Shown here: piece by piece, positions 7,717 to 13,182 of the stretch | How positions within the stretch are numbered: the stretch's first letter is position 1 | Layout: the number at the start of each line of letters is the position of its first letter | Assembly: GCA_003488445.1 (NCBI GenBank) | Contig: DNLO01000056.1 | Span: 1-13,182, forward strand | DNA length: 13,182 nucleotides | Direction: 5' to 3' | Source of the DNA: Lachnospiraceae bacterium | Lineage (GTDB): Bacteria > Bacillota > Clostridia > Lachnospirales > Lachnospiraceae | The notes under the pieces: model-generated | Told to the model about the DNA's origin: nothing | The model's database searches: none | What the model saw: only the letters and a program-made list of their open reading frames with translations | Program-made: the position numbers and the translations under genes

Positions 7717-8049
7717 TCACGCAAAAGGCGCCTCCTCTGCGGTACGGTAGAGCCGGCCCTTATAGTCGTGATTTATCCCGTCTATGCTGATACCGAAGAG
7801 ATCGTGCATCTCGTTCTCGTAGAGATATGCCCCCTCGTAGATATCCGTGATGCTCGGAATATGGGTTCCGGGTGCGACAGTGATCTTCACATGCCTTACC
7901 ACATATTCTTTCTCAAAAGAATACAGGATCTCATATACTTCTCCCAGCTTCGTAGCGCAGATCTGCAGCATACGATCGCCTTCCGTCTTTATCTCCTTTA
8001 TCTTGTTGAGCAGTGCATCGAGCTCAATCTCTTCCAGGTTGTCAAGCAT
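7717..8049 (-). CDS. echD: Ech hydrogenase subunit EchD (NuoC-like)
   Basis: EchD is the small soluble subunit related to NuoC (30-kDa subunit of complex I) that helps join the catalytic pair EchC/EchE to the rest of the complex. The 110-residue protein contains the family signature ITDIYEGAYLYENEMHDLFGI (67-87), here split between the NuoC-like strand region and the conserved E-x-H-D-L-F-G-I core. It lacks cofactor-binding residues, as expected. The ATG at 8049 overlaps the end of echC by 8 nt and has GGGAG about 8 nt upstream. Its position between echC and echE matches the order in characterised ech operons. Confidence 0.92.
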   Translation of the reverse strand: MLDNLEEIELDALLNKIKEIKTEGDRMLQICATKLGEVYEILYSFEKEYVVRHVKITVAPGTHIPSITDIYEGAYLYENEMHDLFGISIDGINHDYKGRLYRTAEEAPFA

Positions 8050-8527
8050 CTGCCGTCTCCCGCTTCATTCTGTACTCTTCCGATGTCAGACTTCTGTAAC
8101 CCTCAGTCTTCATCCTCTTTCTCTTGTCATCCAGTATCGCAAGTGCCTTTATCACTCCGTCGATCAGGGCCTCGGGCCTTACAGCACATCCCGGCACGTA
8201 AACATCGACGGGAATAACGGTATCGGTACCCCCCAGTATATTGTAGCAGTCCTTGAATATGCCTCCGTCACACGCGCATATCCCGCAGGCCAGGACCACC
8301 TTCGGGTCCGGCATCTGGTCATAGATCTGACGCACCACATCCTGATTCTGCACGTTGACACCTCCCGTACACAGGAATATGTCTGCATGCTTGGGATTTC
8401 CCGTATTGATTATACCAAATCTCTCCACGTCAAATCTCGGTGTCGTGGCAGCCAGCACCTCTATATCACAGCCGTTACAGCTGCTCCCGTCATAATGCAA
8501 TAACCATGGACTTCTCGATATCCTCAT
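8042..8527 (-). CDS. echC: Ech hydrogenase small subunit EchC (NuoB-like)
   Basis: EchC carries the [4Fe-4S] cluster next to the Ni-Fe site and belongs to the NuoB/PSST family. With the chosen start it has 161 residues. Cluster ligands are visible as SSCNGCDIE (C17, C20), a Cys within ACGICACDGGIF (C81 by position; C84 and C86 are also there) and VPGCAVRPE (C114). The protein ends with a charged helix after residue 130. An in-frame TTG at 8530 is a possible alternative start. I prefer ATG 8527, which lies 6 nt after GGGAG. It begins 24 nt after echB and ends overlapping echD by 8 nt. Confidence 0.95.
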   Translation of the reverse strand: MRISRSPWLLHYDGSSCNGCDIEVLAATTPRFDVERFGIINTGNPKHADIFLCTGGVNVQNQDVVRQIYDQMPDPKVVLACGICACDGGIFKDCYNILGGTDTVIPVDVYVPGCAVRPEALIDGVIKALAILDDKRKRMKTEGYRSLTSEEYRMKRETADA

Positions 8528-8551
8528 CAATATCTCCCTACCCGACCGGTA

Positions 8552-9421
8552 TCATATCAGTGTGAGGAGGAGCAGATTCGACCCTCCCACGAAGAACGTA
8601 ACGATCCATGCCAGCTTCAGCAGCACTTCCCACTTCACTCTCGGAAATACATTATCTGTCAGCGACATTACGAACATCACTGCCGCAACAGCGATCAATG
8701 CATAAATGATGCTCATCGGATCCGACGTTATGAAGAACAGTCCCGTCATGCCCAGCATCAATACTTCCTCATACAGCTCGGCCAGCTCGGACAAGCCGTA
8801 TATCCGCCCCGACAGGTCGCCGGTCAGTCCCTTGATTATCTCCTGGTGTGCGTGATGCGATGTAGCGATATCAAAAGGTGATTTCCGCAGTTTTATCACC
8901 AGGATAAAACAGAACCCCATGAAGAATCCGGGCATCTTCACAACAGGCGGAATATCGGTCTTTATTATATCCGCCACTTGGAAGGACCCTGTCGACAGAT
9001 AAAAGCCTACTGCCGTCAGCAGGATCATCGGTTCGTATGCCATCATCTGGAGCAGTTCACGCTGTGCCCCTATCTCTGAATAAGCTGCATTCACGCTGTA
9101 GGCTGCCAATACGAGAAAGACCTCTGCCATTGTGAGTGAGAAGAGCACCAGCAGCAGATCTCCTCCCCCGAAGAATACCGCTCCGCTGAACACCGCAAAA
9201 AAGCAGTGCGCGATCACCAGTATCTTCTGGATATCATTCACTGTGGTGGACTCTTTCGAAAAAAGCTTCAGCAGATCCCACCAGGCCTGCATCACACTGG
9301 GACCCCTGCGTCCCTGCATACGGGCTGTGACCACGCGATCTACCCCCGAGACTGCCGAGGCGATCAGCGGAGAACACACCAGATAAATCATCACTGCGAT
9401 CAGCGGAAGATGCTTCATCAT
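8552..9421 (-). CDS. echB: Ech hydrogenase membrane subunit EchB (NuoH-like)
   Basis: EchB is the membrane subunit homologous to NuoH and HycD that links the soluble hydrogenase arm to the proton-pumping membrane part. With the chosen start it has 289 residues and about eight hydrophobic helices. Family motifs are RMQGRRGPSVMQAWWDLLKL (34-53), an acidic loop near YSEIGAQRELLQMMAYEP (114-131), and SPFDIATSHHAHQEIIKG (181-198), equivalent to the NuoH quinone-chamber loop, with conserved charged residues. The frame is open back to 9490, but those residues lie inside echA. ATG 9421 follows AGGGGG by 8 nt and overlaps the echA stop by 4 nt (ATGA). Confidence 0.95.
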   Translation of the reverse strand: MMKHLPLIAVMIYLVCSPLIASAVSGVDRVVTARMQGRRGPSVMQAWWDLLKLFSKESTTVNDIQKILVIAHCFFAVFSGAVFFGGGDLLLVLFSLTMAEVFLVLAAYSVNAAYSEIGAQRELLQMMAYEPMILLTAVGFYLSTGSFQVADIIKTDIPPVVKMPGFFMGFCFILVIKLRKSPFDIATSHHAHQEIIKGLTGDLSGRIYGLSELAELYEEVLMLGMTGLFFITSDPMSIIYALIAVAAVMFVMSLTDNVFPRVKWEVLLKLAWIVTFFVGGSNLLLLTLI

Positions 9422-11355
9422 ATGAACAACCCCCTTATCGCGCAATTGCTCAGTATGAGTATCACGAAGGCTGCCGAAAGTGCCAGGCATGGACCGAGCA
9501 TCTTCTTTTCTCCGAAAAGTTCCTGCATATACCAGTTCGATAGATGCTGCTTCTGTCTGTTTCCTTCGCTGTCATAGAAGCTCCTGTCATCTCCGGTGTT
9601 GAAGCCTGACATATATGACAGCACCCTTCTGTCCTGCCTCCTGTTCACAACGATCATCAGGGCAGGCAGCAGACAGATGCATATTATCATGATCGCCATG
9701 ATCACAAAGTCCCCGTCTGTTATCGATGAAGAGAAAACATCCTTGCTGTGTCCCGGCATCCAGTCGTTGAGATACGGGATCAGGACATAATGGCTTATGA
9801 TCGGATACAGAAAACAAAGCGCCACCGTCGCAAAAGTAAGAGGACAGATCGCCGCCCATTCGGTCTTCCTCACTCTGTTTTCCTGTCTGGTCGACTCCTT
9901 GGATACACTGAATATCTTCCCCAGCCACTTCACCCAGTAGAAAAGCGTAGATGCCGAGCCGAAGCATAAGAACAATATAAGATATACGTTACCGGAATCT
10001 ATAAAGCCACGAAGCGCAGCCCACTTCGCCACGCACATGCCCAGTGGCACGACAGACATGCCGAATATACCTACTGTCATAACGAATGCCAGCTGTGGCA
10101 CCCTCACAATCATCCCGTGCATATCCTCGATGTCTCTGGTACCGGTCGAGTTCTCATATGCACCTACCGCCATGAACATCACCGATTTCGTGACTGCATG
10201 GAACATAAGGAGCATGATGCCGGCCCACATGGCAGACTTCACTCCGCAGGCTGCCGCTGCCGCGATCAGTCCAAGATTGGATATGGTGGAATAGGCCAGC
10301 ACCTTCTTGCCGTCGGATACCGTAATGGCCAGTAATGAGGCTGCAAAGAAAGTAAATCCGCCTGCTGCCGTGACCATGACTCCGGGAAGGGTACCCCTCA
10401 TCAGTGGAGAGAGTCTTATAAGAAGATACACGCCGGCCTTTACCATTGTCGCGGAGTGCAGCAGAGCCGAGGTCGGTGTGGGCGCCACCATGGCCCCCAG
10501 CAGCCATCTGGAAAACGGCATCTGCGCCGACTTTGTAAGCGCGGCAAAAGCAAGCATCGATACCGGGAACATCACGAGATCGGGCACCGCCGAGAAACGG
10601 AGGAGCTGCGACAGGTCATACACTCCGGCTACCAGCACGCAGAACATGATGGCCGCCATGAAGCCGCACCCTCCCAGAAGGTTCATCCACAGCGCTCTGA
10701 AGGAGTTGGTGACAGCCTCTGATGTTTTTGAATATCCTATAAGAAGGAAGGAACAGACAGAGGTTATCTCCCAGAAAAAATACATCCACGAAAGATTATC
10801 ACTTGAGACAAGCCCCATCATGGCACCAAGGAAAACGAACAGCATCGCGAGAAAATATCCCGATCTGTCCTCCACATCACTATGGTGTACGTGATAGTCC
10901 TTTATATAACCCACCGCATATATGCAGATAAGAGAACCTACTATAGCCACCGTCAGTATCATGATCACCGTGAGCACATCCACACGGATATGGGGTGTCG
11001 TGCTTTCTCCCAGACCTGAAATATCCAGCCAAAGCATGGGTACTGTGCCGGCAGCCGAGAGAAGGAGAATATAATACCTCCTGAAACGCAGCGCCTGCGA
11101 GAAGACAAGGAGCATGAGCAAAGCCTCGCTGATCATGATCACTTTGTCTGCATACGGTGTATCCGTAAGATACGAGGATGCCTCGGGGAAATCCCTCCCC
11201 ATCAGATAGGATGCCGAAAAAAATATGGCTGCCGCGATCTCAGCCAAAGCCCCCGCTGTCACAACGGCCGTGCGCACTGCCGATCCATTCCTCATAAATG
11301 CCAGAACTGCTGCCGTTGCAAAAGGAAATAATATTAGAAATCCCAATTCAGACAT
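9418..11355 (-). CDS. echA: Ech hydrogenase proton-translocating membrane subunit EchA (NuoL/Mrp antiporter-like)
   Basis: EchA is the large antiporter-like subunit (related to NuoL and MrpA) believed to move protons across the cytoplasmic membrane while ferredoxin is oxidised. The 645-residue protein is strongly hydrophobic, with about 14-16 helices. Key charged residues of the family are visible: Glu196 in FFWEITSVCSFLLIG, Lys275 in LTKSAQMPFSRWLLGAM, the APTPTSALLHSATMVKAGVY stretch (291-310) with His300 and Lys306, Lys351 in DGKKVLAYSTISNLG, and His386/Lys390 in HAVTKS. A hydrophilic loop lies near residues 575-610 before the last helix. The gene opens the ech-rnf cluster 29 nt after the upstream membrane-protein gene. 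No convincing Shine-Dalgarno precedes ATG 11355, unlike most genes downstream. Confidence 0.95.
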   Translation of the reverse strand: MSELGFLILFPFATAAVLAFMRNGSAVRTAVVTAGALAEIAAAIFFSASYLMGRDFPEASSYLTDTPYADKVIMISEALLMLLVFSQALRFRRYYILLLSAAGTVPMLWLDISGLGESTTPHIRVDVLTVIMILTVAIVGSLICIYAVGYIKDYHVHHSDVEDRSGYFLAMLFVFLGAMMGLVSSDNLSWMYFFWEITSVCSFLLIGYSKTSEAVTNSFRALWMNLLGGCGFMAAIMFCVLVAGVYDLSQLLRFSAVPDLVMFPVSMLAFAALTKSAQMPFSRWLLGAMVAPTPTSALLHSATMVKAGVYLLIRLSPLMRGTLPGVMVTAAGGFTFFAASLLAITVSDGKKVLAYSTISNLGLIAAAAACGVKSAMWAGIMLLMFHAVTKSVMFMAVGAYENSTGTRDIEDMHGMIVRVPQLAFVMTVGIFGMSVVPLGMCVAKWAALRGFIDSGNVYLILFLCFGSASTLFYWVKWLGKIFSVSKESTRQENRVRKTEWAAICPLTFATVALCFLYPIISHYVLIPYLNDWMPGHSKDVFSSSITDGDFVIMAIMIICICLLPALMIVVNRRQDRRVLSYMSGFNTGDDRSFYDSEGNRQKQHLSNWYMQELFGEKKMLGPCLALSAAFVILILSNCAIRGLFI

Positions 11356-11361
11356 ATATAA

Positions 11362-11390
11362 AATATAGCACCAAATCTCTGCTGCTACAA
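11362..11390 (-). promoter_or_regulatory. Candidate sigma-70/A-type promoter for the ech-rnf-apbE operon
   Basis: Read on the minus strand, TTGTAG (11390-11385) is followed by a 17-nt spacer and TATATT (11367-11362). The -10 is preceded by TG and one base, the extended -10 pattern. A start about 7 nt farther on would fall at or next to the A of the echA ATG (11355), giving a leaderless or nearly leaderless mRNA. This fits the lack of a clear ribosome-binding site. The linker is short and AT-rich, so a chance match is possible, and transcription could also enter from the upstream membrane-protein gene, since no terminator separates them. Confidence 0.4.
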
Positions 11391-13091
11391 CCTTACCGGT
11401 GCCCAGAGCTGCACCTCATAAGAGGTCCTGCCCATATCCAGATCATACGTATCCACCAGCTCATATCCCGACCGTTTCAGATGATCCTCATCTGCTATGG
11501 TCTCATACCCCGGCACGGCTGTCACCAGGCTGTACTCCTGACGGGTCACCTTTTCTCTCATCTCATCTCTGTAGGAAAGATGCTTCTCCATGAGATCTCC
11601 CGCATAAGGAAAGAGCGACATATAAAGCCCGGATCTTTTGTATTCTTCGTAGAACTCTTCGTTGATAGCCATCTCATGCCCGTTGTCATACAGATATCTG
11701 TCATTTATCAACGCGTTATATCCCAAGGGTGCGACATACAGGATATCTCCGGAAGCCGCGTATCTGTCGCAGGTATCGTATATACTTTCCCATCTCTCCC
11801 TTGCAGCCCCGTCCTCATCGTATACCGGCAGCCTCCCGTCACAACGGTACAGTGTGAACATCACCATCACAAGGGAAAGAACGTTGTATGCCAGACTGAT
11901 CCTGCGGTCAGGTATATCGATAAGACATATCTTCCCGATAAAAATAAAGGCATATATGACAACTCCGGGCATCAGCATCTGCAGGTAGTACGAAAGCCAC
12001 GCCCCGTCATTCTGTCCGAAGTACAGGAGAGCCGTCGCCGCCACCGCTGTGTGGATCACGAAAAGTCTGCTCCCGTCAAACAAAGGTGTCTTTGTCCTGA
12101 AGGCTCTTACGACCCCCGCAGCCATGCCCAAAAACACAAAAATGAATATACCTGCGAGGCTCCTTATCTGCTGCCACTCAAAAGCCCATCCCGATGCCGG
12201 CTCGGCATAATCTGCCGATGCCGCTGACGATACCGCGACACTGACCATGGAAAGAAGAGGAGCGGCTGCTCCCGTAGACTGTCCCGATACTCCATGTACC
12301 ACAAGAAGAGAATATGTAAAGTAAAGCGGACACCAGATCTGCATGGCCGTCATCGTTCCCGCCAAAAGGAGCAGTCCGGCTGCAGAAAGTCTGATACAGC
12401 CCTTCTTATCTGTGATCAGCTTGTAAATAAATAAACTCACGGCAATAACGACCAGATACTGCTTGGTGTAGAAAAGAGCCACTGCCGTCACAGCTTCGAG
12501 ATATTCCCTGTACTTTAAGTGCTTTCTTGTCTCTATAAAGAACACCAGTACCAGAAGCGTCACCCCGAGTGTGTCAGGGACAGCGTTAACATATCCGTAT
12601 CTCCATGTACAGCAGACGGTAAAAAGGAAAGCACTCACACACGGAAGCCAGGTATCTGTGTTTTCCCTAACTATCCGCCCTGCCATCATCCCGGCTGCGA
12701 CAACACAGACAAATGCAGTCAGGTAATGCAGCACTATGACATCGATAAACGGAAGTACAAAGTGCAGCCCCGCCACAAGAAGAGAGAACAGCGGTCCGTA
12801 CTGAAACACGAGCCTGGGATGGCTCTCATGAAGGCCCGCGAGCGAATAGGGATTTATTCCCTTTATAATGCTCATGGTCAGATCTACATTCGCAGCCTCT
12901 CTGTATTCATTGGGAATATGCATGCCATGCAGCATTGATATAGTCATCCTTATGATAAAGAACACGGTGTAGAGCAGTACCGCTGCCGCAAGAGCATTAA
13001 AAATAAGCCGGCGGCCATGGCCACCGGCTCTATTTAAATCTCCTGAAGATCCGTATCTCTTAAATCTCAAACCGGCCCTCAGTGCCGTCAT
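11385..13091 (-). CDS. Polytopic membrane protein, probable GT-C type glycosyltransferase; start uncertain
   Basis: I do not recognise a named gene. From ATG 13091 the frame encodes 568 residues with about ten or eleven hydrophobic helices (first near 29-49, last near 397-414) and a hydrophilic C-terminal domain (about 418-568). After helix 1 comes an extracytoplasmic loop with an acidic residue (Asp70, in EYREAANVDLT), then INPYS (79-83) and FQYGPLFSLLVA (96-107). This layout resembles GT-C glycosyltransferases that use lipid-linked sugars (PMT/ArnT-like or DUF2029-like); the role is inferred. The start is unclear. ATG 13091 lies inside the preceding gene with no strong ribosome-binding site, TTG 13070 has GAGGG upstream, and a terminator hairpin lies within codons 21-31. 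Helix 1 should be retained, so a start after the hairpin is unlikely. No functional link to Ech or Rnf is evident. Confidence 0.75.
   Translation of the reverse strand: MTALRAGLRFKRYGSSGDLNRAGGHGRRLIFNALAAAVLLYTVFFIIRMTISMLHGMHIPNEYREAANVDLTMSIIKGINPYSLAGLHESHPRLVFQYGPLFSLLVAGLHFVLPFIDVIVLHYLTAFVCVVAAGMMAGRIVRENTDTWLPCVSAFLFTVCCTWRYGYVNAVPDTLGVTLLVLVFFIETRKHLKYREYLEAVTAVALFYTKQYLVVIAVSLFIYKLITDKKGCIRLSAAGLLLLAGTMTAMQIWCPLYFTYSLLVVHGVSGQSTGAAAPLLSMVSVAVSSAASADYAEPASGWAFEWQQIRSLAGIFIFVFLGMAAGVVRAFRTKTPLFDGSRLFVIHTAVAATALLYFGQNDGAWLSYYLQMLMPGVVIYAFIFIGKICLIDIPDRRISLAYNVLSLVMVMFTLYRCDGRLPVYDEDGAARERWESIYDTCDRYAASGDILYVAPLGYNALINDRYLYDNGHEMAINEEFYEEYKRSGLYMSLFPYAGDLMEKHLSYRDEMREKVTRQEYSLVTAVPGYETIADEDHLKRSGYELVDTYDLDMGRTSYEVQLWAPVRL
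12999..13029 (-). terminator. Intrinsic terminator downstream of the partial gene at the right edge
   Basis: On the minus strand, AGCCGGTGGC (13029-13020) pairs with GCCGCCGGCT (13015-13006) across a CATG loop. The 10-bp stem is GC-rich with a single G-U pair, and TTATTTTT follows immediately. It begins 30 nt after the stop codon at 13062-13060, the usual place for the end of that transcript. It also lies inside the 5' part of the membrane-protein reading frame. No comparable T-tract follows the hairpin on the plus strand. Confidence 0.8.
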
Positions 13092-13182
13092 CCGTTACGA
13101 AGTACACCGCATTCTCTTCAGGCTTGAAGTAATATGTGACCTTCTTTACCTCTGAAGTCTTGCGACCGAAATCATACGTCCA
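13060..13182 (-). CDS. Unrecognised protein, C-terminal 40 residues only
   Basis: This is the 3' end of a gene that enters from the right edge. The visible frame reads WTYDFGRKTSEVKKV through FVTDDGTEGRFEI and stops with TAA at 13062-13060. The alternating hydrophobic and charged residues suggest a beta-strand-rich domain, but too little is present to name a family. A terminator 30 nt downstream supports it being a real gene end. It overlaps the longest form of the next reading frame by 32 nt. The 5' part and any domain context lie outside the window. Confidence 0.6.
   Translation of the reverse strand, partial: WTYDFGRKTSEVKKVTYYFKPEENAVYFVTDDGTEGRFEI

Noticed and set aside
9422..9490. N-terminally extended EchB starting at 9490
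   Set aside because: The extension lies in the coding sequence of echA, is unlike EchB proteins, and a strong AGGGGG site directs initiation at 9421.
6073..11355. Complex I (Nuo) or formate hydrogenlyase instead of Ech
   Set aside because: The large subunit has both nickel-ligand Cys pairs, so it is not NuoD. There are exactly six subunits in echABCDEF order, only one antiporter-like subunit, and no formate dehydrogenase gene, which argues against a Hyc/Hyf-type formate hydrogenlyase.
11298..12227. 309-codon open frame on the plus strand
   Set aside because: It lies antisense to the C-terminal half of the membrane-protein gene, has no ribosome-binding site or recognisable domain, and reads as a His/Arg/Pro-rich shadow translation. 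The minus-strand protein in the same place has coherent membrane helices.

Overview
The window is a dense, almost entirely minus-strand region of about 50% GC. It most likely comes from a Firmicute of class Clostridia, and family Lachnospiraceae (rumen or gut type) is my best guess. That guess rests on the gene order rnfCDGEAB, strong Shine-Dalgarno sites, frequent AGA/AGG/ATA codons, and the co-occurrence of an Ech hydrogenase with an Rnf complex. No taxonomic marker gene is present, so this is inference.

In transcription order (right to left): (1) positions 13182-13060 hold the last 40 codons of an unrecognised gene, followed by a good intrinsic terminator hairpin (13029-12999). (2) Positions 13091-11385 encode a large polytopic membrane protein that resembles a GT-C type glycosyltransferase; the terminator lies inside the 5' end of this reading frame, so its start is uncertain. 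(3) Positions 11355-6073 encode a complete six-subunit energy-converting [NiFe] hydrogenase (echA-B-C-D-E-F). (4) Positions 6054-988 encode a complete Rnf complex (rnfC-D-G-E-A-B). (5) Positions 995-1 encode an ApbE-type FAD:protein FMN transferase that runs off the left edge, probably only a few codons short of its end.

The 13 genes from echA to apbE are separated by 29 nt at most and often overlap by 4-8 nt. No terminator is visible between them, so they look like one operon. Together they form a complete ferredoxin-driven respiratory unit. Ech would oxidise reduced ferredoxin with protons (H2 out, H+ pumped). Rnf would oxidise reduced ferredoxin with NAD+ (NADH out, Na+ or H+ pumped). ApbE would attach the covalent FMN groups that RnfG and RnfD need. 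The nickel-ligand cysteine pairs of EchE, the Fe-S cysteines of EchC, EchF, RnfB and RnfC, the membrane-cluster cysteines of RnfA and RnfE, and the flavinylation threonines of RnfD and RnfG are all visible, so both complexes look functional.

Points deserving attention are the physical fusion of the two respiratory circuits in one operon, an Ala/Lys-rich helical tail on EchF, a five-cysteine tail on RnfE, a promoter placed so close to echA that its mRNA could be leaderless, and the terminator overlapping the membrane-protein gene. There is no non-coding stretch above about 30 bp within the operon, and no RNA gene, mobile element or CRISPR array was seen.
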